A DNA stretch of 64,000 nucleotides from Cladophialophora immunda (Eukaryota; Ascomycota; Eurotiomycetes; Chaetothyriales; Herpotrichiellaceae): the NCBI RefSeq assembly GCF_000835495.1, contig NW_015622546.1, forward strand, positions 3,590,955-3,654,954, written 5' to 3'. A program made the translations under genes and the position numbers. The notes below the pieces were generated by a model. That model searched no databases, had not been told where the DNA came from, and saw only the letters and a program-made list of their open reading frames with translations. This document shows, piece after piece, positions 11,501 to 21,207 of this stretch (the stretch's first letter is position 1; each line of letters begins with the position of its first letter).

Positions 11501-14500
11501 CTCGAGCTCAAGACGGCGGAACTTGAACGCGCCAACGAACAGGTGGAAGTTTACAAGAACATTAGCCAGTCAAGCGAAGAACGCCTTCAAGAACTCACTG
11601 AGACCAACGACCAGTATCGCGAAGAAACAGAGGCAGCTCTTGCTGAGAAAGATGCAAAGATCAAGGATCTCGAGCAACGCATCGAAGATATTTCCGCTGA
11701 ACTCAATACCACCAATCAAGAACTGTCACGGCTGCGAGACGATCAGGCCGAGTTTAGTCGGAAACTCGATGAACAGAAGGCAGGTTTCGAGTCCGATATT
11801 GAGCGGCTGAAGGAAGAGGCAGAGAAGAGTGCTGAGCAAGCTCAATTCAATCTAGAGGCCTCCAAAATCCAAGCTCAAATTGCCACAGAAGCTCAACAAA
11901 ACTATGAGACCGAGCTATTGAAGCATGCTGAAGCAGCCAAGACATTGCACACAGTTAGAGACGAAGCCAATCAAATCAAACTAGAATTGGTTGACTTGCG
12001 AACACAAGCTGAGACGTCCAAGGCAGATCTTGAGAAGAAACAGGCCAGTTGGGACGAGATGAAGGAAAGATATGAGAGAGAGCTTGCAGACCTCAAGAAA
12101 CGACGTGAGGAGCTTGCGCAACAGAACAACCTGTTGCATGGCCAACTTGAAAGTGTCACGCAGCAGATTACGGCGCTGAAACGCGATCGCGCAGCCCTAA
12201 CGGAAGGCGTAAATGGGGAAGCGCCTGCTCAACCTTCTGCGGAGTTCGACAAGCTGCAAGAGGTCATTACTTACCTCCGTCGGGAAAAGGACATCGTCGA
12301 TGTTCAATACCAACTTTCAATCCAAGAGGCGAAGAGGCTGCGACAGCAGCTTGAGTTTACCCAGTCGCAACTAGACGAGACGCGATTGAAGCTCGACCAG
12401 CAGCGCCGTTCCGAGGCGGACTCGGAGCGCAACGCCCTTAGCCACAACAAGCTCATGGACACTCTGAATGAGCTGAACCTATTCCGCGAAAGCAGTGTTA
12501 CCCTTCGAGCTGAAGCAAAACAAGCCACTCAAGCTTTAGCCGAGAAGACCCGGCGTGTGGAGGAGTTGGAAGGCGAAGTACAATCGTTACATGCCCGTGT
12601 TGCGGAACTAGAGAACCTGTTAGAATTGAAAGAGGGCGAGTTGAAACTGAGCCAAGAAGACCGAGATCATTGGCAACAACGCACCCAAAACATTCTCTCG
12701 AAGTATGACCGAGTGGACCCTGCAGAGATGGAAGCCCTCAAAGAGAAAATGACCACTCTTGAGCAAGAGCGTGATGAAGTCCGTGTGGAGCTTGACAAGG
12801 CTGTTGCCGAGCGGGACGAGGCTCGTACAGCTCTTCAAGCACAGATCGAGAGCACACAGGCAGCAGTCGACTCTGCTAAAGGCGAGTTGAAGACGAGGCT
12901 GGAGACGCAGTTCAAGGGGGTCATCAAAGAGAAAAACAACACTCTGCGCGAGAGGAAAGTCGAGTTCGATGCACTGGCGACGGAACGAGATGCTTTACAC
13001 AAAGAACTTGATTCATTGAAGGAACAGCTGGCCGCAGCCGAAGCACATCCTGCTCCGGCACCATCGATTCAAGTCAATGGCGAACACCCAGCAACTGCGG
13101 ACGTTTCAACCGCTAGCGGTGCGGCTAACGCCGACATTGACGAGCTGGCAGCCAAAGTGAAGGAATTAGAAGAGACACTGGCAGAAAAGAATAAGGAGCT
13201 CGACGAACTGAACTCCACGCAGGAAGAGAGGTTCAAGTCAAGAGTGGCTGCCAATGAGGCCATCCTCAACAAGCGGCTGGCTGAGTTTAAGCAACAAGCC
13301 CAGCAAGCGAAAGTAGCTGCCCTTGAAGAGTTAACGACCAAGCTCAATGCTCAGCATCAGCAAGAAATGGAGGCTCTCAGAGCTCAGTCAGTGCCTATTG
13401 CAAGCGAGCTGCAGAAGCCTGCTGAAGAAACAGCTGGCGCCGCTGTTCCCGTCATCAATGGCGAGATTCCTGACGAGGTATTGCTGTCTCTGCCCGAAGA
13501 GAAAGCAAGGTTCCTCGTGAACAAAAACGAAATTGTGCGACGGATCGTCCGAGCCAACATCAGCAAGGGATTAGAGAAGGAGAAAGAGAATATCCGGAAA
13601 GAAATGGCGGAATCGAAAGGCTCTCAGAACGAAGATGCCTCTATGGGACTGCCTGAGCAACTGGAGGAGCGGCTTCAGTCCGAGAAAGAAGCCATCATCA
13701 AACAGAAGGAAGCGGAGTTCGAGACCGAGAAAGAAGCTTTGATCAAACAGTACGAAGAGAAGCTCGCTCGGGAAAAGCAAGACATGGCCAACAAGCACGA
13801 AGAGGAGCTCAAGACCCAGAAACTCCAATTCGACGAAGAGTCGGCTCGGAAAATCGAGGAGCAAGTCAGGAATGCCGAGCAGCTGGCGGAGAAGCGAGGC
13901 ACTGTCAAACTTAACATGTCTCAGAACAGAGCAGCTCTGGCAACTGCGAAACTGGACGTGGTGAAGAAAGCAGCAGAGGAGACGCCTGACAAGGCAGTTG
14001 GAGAAGTATGGCAGATTGCCAAAGACGCAAAACCCGCTGCTGCAGGGGCTGCAGTGGCACCAAAGCCGGCAGCTCCTCCCGCTGCTACTACTCCTGCACC
14101 AGCCACGGCGAAGCCAACCGTCTCTGTCAAAGCCGACGAGGCTACTCAGCCTCAAATTGCGGCGCCCGACCAAGCGGCGGCTGCCGAACCTCCTTCGCAG
14201 CAGCCTAAACAAAATTCATTCCAGCAGCCTGCCTCTCAACCCGCTCAACCCGCTCAACCTCCTCAGACCCCCCAGCCTGCTCGGCCTGAAACTGCAAAGC
14301 AGCCTCAGCCCGGCGCGGCCTTGATGCAGCAACTCCAGTCCGGAATTCCCCGCGGTGGGTCGAATCGAGGTCGGGGAAGCGGTATCCCCAGAGGTCGCGG
14401 AGCACCCAGAGGCGGTCGCGGTGGCAACCCAAGTGTACACACTGGCGTTGGCCAACAGGCAGGCAGGGGTGGAGGTGCCAATAGTCCGAGCCGGGGTGCG

Positions 14501-14626
14501 TTGAATCCTCAAGCCGCACAATTTACTCCTGGTGGTGGAAACAAGAGAGCTCGGGAGGACGGTGAGGTTGCAGATGGCGGCGGGCAAGGGAAGAGAATCC
14601 GCGGCGAAGGGGCTGCGGCGCAATAG
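8522..14626 (+). CDS. MLP1: Nuclear-pore basket protein, Mlp1/TPR family
   Basis: Filament-forming protein of the nuclear-pore basket, known to anchor mRNA-export and quality-control factors. After removing a 54-bp intron (8811-8864, GTACGA...TCACAG) the product is 2016 aa. About residues 40-1650 are nearly continuous heptad coiled coil (repeated E/L/Q/K runs), broken by a Ser/Thr/Pro-rich linker near residue 395-420 (RSTPQRTTNGSG) and another near 680. The C-terminal 300 residues change to Ala/Pro/Gln-rich sequence, then RGG repeats (RGSGIPRGRGAPRGGRGG) and a basic KRAREDGE / GKRIRGEG tail that could bind RNA or importin. The intron is three-divisible and stop-free, so retention would add 18 residues; splicing changes the junction to TSENARS. 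Size and architecture fit the Mlp1/TPR family well. Confidence 0.93.
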   Translation: MAAEVDVRAISAFSSLPESSVTSLISEPTPELVTALLRAIEAKVKEFEQNKSQKVKLEIELETVVRTSESKAKVLQNSRDKALAESSKLRVELQTSGTKLLSPLPLNLADLYITENARSKLETELEQYRSATANENSELNTLKSRISSLEASNRDTLALLESKNAAYDSLSQDLSAQHQKAAELRKQVNTLEQSVQSANATVASARFKEQSLQQEVEMLKKNNEWLETERKIKADEHTNFRKEKNARISELSRLNEQYISEAETLRRSETSLKQRLEEQTARFEETLEEMQKVREEKISAEDAFRVELESVNRLAELQAASAETAKQRVQELSAALEEAREEAAEEIGTIRAEIETEHNDRVAAEQRVAELEESLQQMSSELEQARVRQSTPQRTTNGSGITTPLRPGTPSGIFSPASVSRGKSQMTMTQLFSEYKKLEGELASEKRVREQLQENLDAMVDELENNRPEIEELRADHARLQSEVVEMSAIVDKTNADRDATVKELRNCRGQLESKSREVEVLAQQLRDKGSEIRYLLVEQYVRERGETLTREDFEELERQSEAAMSQDMANLSENQQLINQRLIVFRNITELQQQNENQLKTIRNLVSELESNEANDREQQNHALSRELEQARAQIASYQDELRTMVAQTKSFVKERDMFRNMLTRRGHLPSQVQPNDFSRSLPVPSGESPAGSVTGGDSDYAKLLKDLQQHFDSYRQEATTDHTALKNQVAELSKKNSQLQAEISRTVGQLTAANQRYEMLQANYNSLKHENGEIQKRSWAAMENATKNELKTQQVAEDLVEARNLLDSLRRDSANLKAEKDLWKSVERRLIEDNESLRSDRSRLDQLNASLQTIINEREQTDSETRRRLQSQVESLESELQSTKRKLNDEIEESKKATLRREYEHEQAQKRIDDLVTSLGTTKEELASAKTAKDHLQARVDELTVELRSAEERLEVLSKPAEPTTESSVPEDTALSKEQELAVEISELKRDLELKTAELERANEQVEVYKNISQSSEERLQELTETNDQYREETEAALAEKDAKIKDLEQRIEDISAELNTTNQELSRLRDDQAEFSRKLDEQKAGFESDIERLKEEAEKSAEQAQFNLEASKIQAQIATEAQQNYETELLKHAEAAKTLHTVRDEANQIKLELVDLRTQAETSKADLEKKQASWDEMKERYERELADLKKRREELAQQNNLLHGQLESVTQQITALKRDRAALTEGVNGEAPAQPSAEFDKLQEVITYLRREKDIVDVQYQLSIQEAKRLRQQLEFTQSQLDETRLKLDQQRRSEADSERNALSHNKLMDTLNELNLFRESSVTLRAEAKQATQALAEKTRRVEELEGEVQSLHARVAELENLLELKEGELKLSQEDRDHWQQRTQNILSKYDRVDPAEMEALKEKMTTLEQERDEVRVELDKAVAERDEARTALQAQIESTQAAVDSAKGELKTRLETQFKGVIKEKNNTLRERKVEFDALATERDALHKELDSLKEQLAAAEAHPAPAPSIQVNGEHPATADVSTASGAANADIDELAAKVKELEETLAEKNKELDELNSTQEERFKSRVAANEAILNKRLAEFKQQAQQAKVAALEELTTKLNAQHQQEMEALRAQSVPIASELQKPAEETAGAAVPVINGEIPDEVLLSLPEEKARFLVNKNEIVRRIVRANISKGLEKEKENIRKEMAESKGSQNEDASMGLPEQLEERLQSEKEAIIKQKEAEFETEKEALIKQYEEKLAREKQDMANKHEEELKTQKLQFDEESARKIEEQVRNAEQLAEKRGTVKLNMSQNRAALATAKLDVVKKAAEETPDKAVGEVWQIAKDAKPAAAGAAVAPKPAAPPAATTPAPATAKPTVSVKADEATQPQIAAPDQAAAAEPPSQQPKQNSFQQPASQPAQPAQPPQTPQPARPETAKQPQPGAALMQQLQSGIPRGGSNRGRGSGIPRGRGAPRGGRGGNPSVHTGVGQQAGRGGGANSPSRGALNPQAAQFTPGGGNKRAREDGEVADGGGQGKRIRGEGAAAQ

Positions 14627-15138
14627 GCTGTCTGGACAGTCAACTTCTCCGCAAGGGGAATTCAAGGATATAGGGATGAAGGTCTATTGCATGTTAATGG
14701 TAACGGCAATCGCGGGATGGTTCTCTGACATCTGATTAAAACAAATGGGCGTGAGCTGAAGAGAATTTCGGCTCGTTGAATGGAAATGCATGGGGGAAAG
14801 AGTGTCTACTATGTTCTGTACAACAAAATCAATGAGGTCGCTTTCGAGCAGAGCCCTTATTCCACGCCGCCTTCTTGTGCCAGAGCCCCATGGATCAGTG
14901 TCGAATCCCCATCTCTTGCGTTCTTGTTCTGGTGATCTTGTTCATTAGTGCATGATTCGTGAATTCGTGAATTCATGGACCCGTCCTTCAAAAAGTGTTA
15001 GCATGGGGGACCACATTCCCACAGTCCACATGTCCCACCACCACCACCACTACTACTAGTTACCACCACCACCACCACCGACCTTGAATGACACTGCGCC
15101 CTAGATGACAATTGAGCGTTTCTGGCCAAGTCAATAAT
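14627..15138. other. Convergent 3' intergenic region
   Basis: Between the 3' ends of the Mlp1-like gene (+) and a minus-strand hypothetical gene. No coding sequence seen; contains a CAC-type trinucleotide repeat. Confidence 0.45.
15036..15079. repeat. Imperfect (CAC)n/(TAC)n microsatellite
   Basis: Two CAC runs separated by TACTACTAGTTA, wholly intergenic. Confidence 0.85.
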
Positions 15139-16305
15139 CTAGGGTAAAACAGGCTCAGGCCGATTCAGCCAGCTAAGATACCCTTCCCATTCTGCGCAAC
15201 TATCTATCTTGGGAAGTCCCCCATCTTTCTTCCTTTTCGCTTTGTCTCTTTGTTCTTCGTCCTGAGCTCTCTCAGGCCGTGTGACCTCGAAGCGTTTCTT
15301 GTCAAGGTAACAAGCAGGATAGTATTCTCCTCTGGGATTCCACGTCGACACTATGAAAGGGAAATTGACTGGCAATTGGACGCCGGGAGTGCGTTCATGA
15401 TAGACTCCTGGCATTTCGGCTTGCGCATGGAACGATCTGACTTGAATCCTGATGGGTCGAGTTACATCAGGTTCAACCGTGGGGTAGTCGTACGTCGTCA
15501 CTTCCGGTCCCTTCGGTGTCGCAATCGCCATGTTTTCCAGGAAAGCAAGGCGTACCAAGTCCAGAGTCTCCTTGAATAAGTCTATGTGATTTTTATTCTC
15601 TGGCGACAGACCCTCCTCGAGGCTTCGTAGTCGATCCTCGCGAAGATTTCTTGCTTTTTTGTCCACTTCATCCATCCCGTCGAAGTGATCGCGCGTCGCC
15701 GAGACGTAGATACGTCGACTTCTTGTATTGGGAGAGCTGTTGGAAAGGGAGGTCATGATGCATGTCGGGAGACCAGGCCAAAACGATATTGCCGTCGTTT
15801 GGTGCTCGCCTTGCTCTTTCTTTGTGGGTCTGATGTTTTTCTCAAATTCCAGACCCGACAAGAAACTCTTAAACCCACTCAGTGGGCCCCATTCCTTTTC
15901 TTGATCGGAAGTCCCTACTTCTTCCCGCTCTATAGCTTGGTACAGGAGCAGCACAAGCGGATTCATGATATTCATTATGTCCCGATCGTCCTCAGTCTCT
16001 TCGTCGTTGGGGTGGTTTTCGATATTAAGCTCCTCTAAATCGGTCAATATTCCCTCGACGGTTTCCTGATCTTCACGGCATCGCGTTGGGCTTCTAAGTC
16101 CGAGGATTCCTTTGCTTGCGGCATATTGGCGCAATTCTGGGAGGTACTCATCAAATACCAAGGAAAACAGTCTTTCTCTAACTGCACTTTGGACTCCTAG
16201 CTCGGTAGCTTTGGAAAGGATTTTCTGGTAGTTAGAAATGACGATAAACACGTTCTCTGCTGCAGACACATAAGGTTGCGCTCGAGACTTTTCTTGAGCA
16301 GCCAT
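15139..16305 (-). CDS. Hypothetical protein, 388 aa
   Basis: I do not recognise the family. The frame is a single exon starting at an ATG at 16305 and ending just inside the convergent region. It is rich in charged residues with mostly helical character in residues 1-250 (acidic run NDEETEDD near 115). A C-terminal part from about residue 285 (PIRIQVRSFHAQAEMPG..., NFPFIVSTWNPRGEYYPA) looks more like a beta-rich folded domain. It ends in a small WxGYLSWL segment. No signal peptide, membrane helix or catalytic motif is evident. It is probably soluble. A real gene is likely because the frame is long and of protein-like composition on this strand only. Confidence 0.7.
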   Translation of the reverse strand: MAAQEKSRAQPYVSAAENVFIVISNYQKILSKATELGVQSAVRERLFSLVFDEYLPELRQYAASKGILGLRSPTRCREDQETVEGILTDLEELNIENHPNDEETEDDRDIMNIMNPLVLLLYQAIEREEVGTSDQEKEWGPLSGFKSFLSGLEFEKNIRPTKKEQGEHQTTAISFWPGLPTCIMTSLSNSSPNTRSRRIYVSATRDHFDGMDEVDKKARNLREDRLRSLEEGLSPENKNHIDLFKETLDLVRLAFLENMAIATPKGPEVTTYDYPTVEPDVTRPIRIQVRSFHAQAEMPGVYHERTPGVQLPVNFPFIVSTWNPRGEYYPACYLDKKRFEVTRPERAQDEEQRDKAKRKKDGGLPKIDSCAEWEGYLSWLNRPEPVLP

Positions 16306-17249
16306 GTTAGAGGTATAGAATTAACTGACACTAGGTCAACTCTATTCCCGATTAACTTTGAGGTTGTTCTGAGGCTGAGAGAAATTGTGGGGCAATCTTG
16401 TCTTACGCGTGCTATCAAGTATCCAATCAGCGGGTAGGAGTGATTACCTATATGTACTCCATGTGATATAGACTATCATATTATGCAACGGAGTTCTGCT
16501 TGTTGTATCAATACCTGAGGCTGTGAAGGTTCCTACAACTTGGCCCCAGGGTTCCCAGTCTTGGAAGGCCCAAGTTCCGGGCTCGCTCTCGGTTATTGTT
16601 GCTAGGAGTGGCCCTGCTGCTGCCTGGAGGAAGGTACCGTCCGACCCTAATTAGTGGGCCGCCGCTTCGCTTTCTCTGATTTGGGAACATGTCATGTGAA
16701 TTGCGCCAGATGTCCCTTGCGTCCGTGATACGAGACGATTAGCTGGGGTCGATACCTCATCTCGCTTAAGATCAAGGTTCTGTTGAATGTTGACTCTGTA
16801 CGGAGTACCGCGCTGGGCCTACACTGGCGAGCCTGACCACTACTGTAGGTAAGCTATTTATCATAGCGTGTTCGCACACCCACAAGCCTTCGCCAATCGA
16901 GCTTAGCGAGTTTGTTCGCGTTGTCTCCAGGATCGATTTCAGCTCCATTCCAGCTCAGCCAAACCTGGGATTTCAAAAACGCATTACGTCTAGCCAACCG
17001 CTTTGATGCCTCTCAGTGGGCCACGCTCAAGGCTACGAGTTGCTATTACGGGCGGGAAGATAACGTCTCCTGACTTGATGCAGAATGTGCTGCTCTCACT
17101 CGGTGTGTATATCGTGCACAAGCCTCCGCAGAGGCCGGCATCTTCCATACCTCTCCCTGGCCATCACTGCTCTGTATTTTCTAATCTTTGGAAATCTGCC
17201 CCTCTTTCTCGTTCAGTCACTCACCCAAGTCACTCCTTATGCAACAGCA
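16306..17249. other. Divergent intergenic region
   Basis: Between the hypothetical minus-strand gene and the secreted Ser/Thr-rich protein. Some stretches are richer in A+T than flanking genes. A GTACGGAGTA motif lies at 16798-16807. The plus frame that continues upstream of 17250 to 17085 is probably leader, because the signal peptide begins at the ATG at 17250. Confidence 0.4.
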
Positions 17250-18554
17250 ATGCACTCGTACTCTCCACTGGTTTACTGGATCGCATTTCTTTTACTATTT
17301 GCCGACTACAGTTCGGCCAACCAGGTAGACGAAGGTCAATGCTCAATCGTCACCAAAACAATTACCGGACAATGGACTTGGGTACCGCAGGAGTCTATAT
17401 CGCCTGAGAGCATGAAAGGCCAGATCTGGGAAGGTCATGCGGCGGTTAATTCAACTTCTAATGCCAACTCATTCTCGCCTCCATCTAAGGGCAGCTCGAT
17501 ATCTGCGCAGACAAAGGGTCAAACAAGGCAAGGTTGGCAACATCAAACAGGCCATGCGGTCGCTACCTCCGTAATAGCCCCTTCCGACACGACAGAGACC
17601 GAAACAGGTCCACACGTCGTTTGGGACGACTGGTCTACGCCGGCTCATCCTGCCTCAACCAACATTGAATCTTGGAAGCACTGGTCCTCTCCTGCTGATG
17701 AAGCATACAGTACAAGCACACAAACAAAGGACGATTGGAGCAGCGTTGTCAAGAGCACGGAATCTACAGGCAAACTTTCCACCCGTGTTCATCCCGGTCC
17801 ACACAGCAGCCATGAAAATAACAGGAGCACGAGATCCGTCGCACATTCTTCGCTTACAGACTCGAAGCCCTGGACAAGCCACTCGGCTATATCTCGTTCT
17901 ACAAAGACGTCTACCTCGTCTTCTCGAATTAGAAGCACAAATTCAGAATCGACAAGTAGTCCTACCCACTCAACCCACTCAGCCTACACAAGCACCAGCT
18001 TACCTCACCTGAGAAGTTCGACCAGCTTGTCTACAACTACAAGCACTACAACCAATAGTACACCAGCTACTACGTCGACTACTAGCACCACCTCAGGCTC
18101 GTCTACAAGTACAAGTACTACAACCAGTAGTACGTCAGCAGCCACCACAACCTCGACAACAACCTCTACAACGACATCGACAACGACACCGACGACAACC
18201 TCTACAACGACATCAACAACGACGAGCACCCAAAAGACAACCTCCACATCGACCACGACCAGCACGCCATCGTCAACCTCCACATCGACAACCACAACTG
18301 CAACAACTACTACCACGACCACCACGACCACAACCACAACTTCTTCATCAGCGCCTGTATGCACACCCCTACTTGCTTCTTGTTCATCATCTATCGACAC
18401 ATGCTGTACCGGCAGCTGTGCTTTCTCGCCCGTTTTCGGGGAAACTCTCTGCTGCGTCCCGGACGGTGGACCGTGCAGCTTGAGCGATCCAGAGAATTGT
18501 TGTAATGGAGCCTGCGAATCCATTGCTGGTAACAGCGGTGTATGTATTTCTTAG
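17250..18554 (+). CDS. Secreted Ser/Thr-rich protein with tandem cystine-knot-like C-terminus
   Basis: Unnamed extracellular or cell-wall protein of 434 aa. The ATG at 17250 gives a clear signal peptide (about residues 1-23, hydrophobic core YWIAFLLLFA). Residues about 24-175 are a variable region with W-rich short repeats (WSTPAHP, WSSPADE, WSSVVKS). Residues about 175-368 are a Ser/Thr stalk, ending in almost pure Thr/Ser, expected to be heavily O-mannosylated. The last 64 residues (from Cys371) hold 12 cysteines in two adjacent units of the pattern C-x6-C-x6/7-CC-x3-C-x9/10-C, the spacing of inhibitor-cystine-knot (knottin) folds. No GPI-anchor hydrophobic tail follows, so release or wall association through disulfides is more likely than a lipid anchor. 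Fold by spacing only; function unknown. Confidence 0.82.
   Translation: MHSYSPLVYWIAFLLLFADYSSANQVDEGQCSIVTKTITGQWTWVPQESISPESMKGQIWEGHAAVNSTSNANSFSPPSKGSSISAQTKGQTRQGWQHQTGHAVATSVIAPSDTTETETGPHVVWDDWSTPAHPASTNIESWKHWSSPADEAYSTSTQTKDDWSSVVKSTESTGKLSTRVHPGPHSSHENNRSTRSVAHSSLTDSKPWTSHSAISRSTKTSTSSSRIRSTNSESTSSPTHSTHSAYTSTSLPHLRSSTSLSTTTSTTTNSTPATTSTTSTTSGSSTSTSTTTSSTSAATTTSTTTSTTTSTTTPTTTSTTTSTTTSTQKTTSTSTTTSTPSSTSTSTTTTATTTTTTTTTTTTTSSSAPVCTPLLASCSSSIDTCCTGSCAFSPVFGETLCCVPDGGPCSLSDPENCCNGACESIAGNSGVCIS
18030..18345 (+). repeat. Thr-codon minisatellite (ACN)n inside the CDS
   Basis: Degenerate triplet repeat dominated by ACA, ACG, ACC and ACT with interspersed TCN/AGY codons, encoding the Thr/Ser stalk. 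Such tracts are prone to length change between strains. Confidence 0.85.
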
Positions 18555-19938
18555 TGACTGGGAAGATGGACGGCGTGGGAAGTGTTGGGATCTATCGCTG
18601 AAGTGTTCGAGAAGGGGTGGGTTGACGGTGTACAATCTGCACCAGCTCTACTACCTCTTGTCGTGCGGGATCGGTATCAGAGCGTTTCTAGCCATCCATG
18701 ACGGCCCCCAGAGCACCTCTCCGGGCTGGACGTAGAGCGTCCTCTAGATATAGGGACGATCAAGCTAACTGACCAGTACGCAGCGGCAGGAGAAGTCTCA
18801 ATCGTCTGTATGCCATGTCAGGCAGAATCGCGACTCTCACGGTCTTCTGGATGGTTCTCCAGCGTATAACCTTGGCAAGAAGATACTGGATTACTACTAA
18901 GAAATTAGAATCCGTCAATGTGTTGTTGCTGTCCATGACCGTGGCGTTGGGTGGCAGACCTGGATATCGCCCACATCGACGTCTCCATATGGGATCGCCC
19001 GTGCCAATGTGCCGAGGTCGCAGACGAAGATGCTGGAGAGAACCTGACCGCTATTGACGACTGGGAAGAGCTGCTCGACTCATCAGAGAATGTTGGAGTG
19101 ATGAGGGCCAGGGGCAGTTGGGAGGCTCGATTGGCAGCTGCGCTGATCCGCAGGCAGCTCGACCCGGAGCCATGCACATGGCTGATACCAGACGGGGGAT
19201 CTTTCTGTCGGCGTTGCTTGGCTTTTGCTGTCAGCAGATTCACCTCTGGAATCGGCATTATCATCGACTGAGAATGCTTGGGCCGCCGATGATGTAGCTC
19301 GATGAAGTCTCATCTGCGGCAGCGCTGGGAAGAGCCAAAGCTGAAGGTCTGTCTATAAAAGAATGGCACACGTCCTAAAGAACTATCTGCAATCTCTAGC
19401 AAACATTACCCTCGTAGATAGTCCTTTGAAGTATTGATATCCTTCCTGATAGTAGGGGTCTAAAAGCGGGACTAAGTACCGGTGATCAAAAGAATAAGGA
19501 GAGCGAGTAACGCCGTTGCCTACACAGGCTGAGCTATTAGTGTTGTCGCTGGATACCAAATCGTCTAAATTCGCCATTGGGGTTTTCGGTCGCGAGTATT
19601 CTACCAGAATTTATCCATGCTCTTCGAGTAGCGATCGGGTTCAAATCATCTGCGGCGCGTTCGAAACCCCCAAGGCCTGTCAAACTTCCATCAATACGAG
19701 TCCTCTGAGGAATCTGTTGAGCGTCTCGTCCAATTAAACTCTAAAGGAGACGGACTCAAGACGATCGCGGGCGTCATGCATGTGAGAGAGGGCGGGGAAG
19801 AAACAGAAAAAAGAAAACTGGGTGCTGACAGCAGCACGTTGACGTTGGAGACGCATCCTTACAACTCATGTCTGCTTTCTCTTCAATCCATACCTCCTCT
19901 TTGATCAACATCAGTCCCCAGTGACCCCACGAACAATC
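18555..19938. other. Intergenic region, no supported gene
   Basis: About 1.4 kb. A plus-strand frame at 18951-19271 (106 codons, acidic) has no ATG start and no recognisable domain; it may be a decayed exon but cannot be supported. The last 200 bases are probably the promoter and leader of the MetE-like gene. Confidence 0.4.
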
Positions 19939-21207
19939 ATGCCCATCCCCACCGAACTGGTCGGCAGTCTCCCTCGACCGACGTACCTGCAAAAGGCCTT
20001 TGCAGACTACGACGCCGGCAAGATCTCGCGCGACGAGCTCGTCCAGGCCCAGGACCGCGCCGTCGAGGACTCGTTGAAAAACCTCGCGGGCACGGGCGAG
20101 CCGTTGATCACGGACGGCGAACAACGCGCGAGTTCGTTCGCCACGTATCCCATCACCGACACGCTGGGAGGCACGGGTCTGTCGGAGAATCTCGCCGCGG
20201 ACGGCCAGTACTTTGCCATCTTCGACGATGGGCACCACAGGCAACTGCCCCGCCTCGTGAAGGGTCCGTTCAAGTACAAGACCTACGCCTACGACAACCT
20301 AAAGAGGTCGATGCCGCTGGCGGGCGGGCACCCGATGAAACAGGCCGTCATCGCCCCGTCCATGATGTACCTGCTGTACCCGCTCAACGGCTCCGTCGAG
20401 GGATACTCGAAGGAGGAATTTGAAAGGGACGTCGTGGACGAGTGCGAGAAGGACATCCGCGGCTGTTTCGCCGCCGGGGCCAAGCGCGTGTCCATTGACT
20501 TCACCGAGGGGCGGCTTGCCGCGAAGAACGACAAGCGGAATCCATGGACTGGGGCGCACTTGTTGCAGAAGTTCATTGACCTGAACAACCAGGTCCTCGG
20601 TAAGTGATCCCCAGACGCTCAGGTGACAAGACGCCCCTTTGGGAGGACGGCCCTACCCTCGCGTGAGCGCATTGTGTTATTAACAAGTATTTCCCCTCCC
20701 CTCTTGCGACGATATACAGACCGATTCACACCGGAAGAACGCAAGGACATCGGCATCCACACCTGCCCCGGCGGGGACTGCGACTCGGTGCACTCGGCCG
20801 ACGTCGACTACCACGAGCTGCTGCCGTCGCTGTTCCAGATGAACGCGGGCTACTTCCTGATCCAGCTGGCGTCGGAGAAGAACCGCACCCGCGTGTACGA
20901 GGAGATCGGGCGCACGATCCGCAGGGACGCCAAGGGCGTCAAGCAGGTCGCGTTCGTCGGCGTCGTCAACCCGCTCAACCCGGCGGTCGAGACGGCCGAG
21001 CAGGTCCGCGACGCCCTCGTCGAGGCCGCCCGCTACATCCCCGCGGACCAGCTGGGCGCCACGGACGACTGCGGCTTCAGCCCCTTCAGCATCGACGTCA
21101 AGCCCAAGCACAAGAACAACCCGGACTTTGCGCGCGAGGTCGCCTTCCAGAAGATCGCCAACCGCGTCAAGGGGGCGCAGATGGCGAGCGAGCGGCTGGG
21201 GTTGTGA
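19939..21207 (+). CDS. Cobalamin-independent methionine synthase C-terminal-like protein
   Basis: UROD/MetE-like barrel protein of 382 aa, equivalent to the catalytic C-terminal half of MetE only. Exons are 19939-20599 and 20720-21207, joined across a 120-bp intron (GTAAGT...TACAG) so that VLG continues as DRFTPEERKDIG. It opens with the family's ELVGSLPRP motif. Zinc-ligand positions of MetE are recognisable: HTC in IGIHTCPGGD and a distal Cys in TDDCGFSPF. Lacking the N-terminal folate-binding half, it is unlikely to be the main methionine synthase. Standalone homologues are common in fungi and their substrate is generally undefined. The open frame upstream of 19939 starts with GTG and is not used. 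Confidence 0.88.

Noticed and set aside
18951..19271. 106-codon acidic plus frame
   Set aside because: It begins with GTG, has no recognisable domain, and overlaps an equally long minus frame. A decayed exon is possible but not supported.
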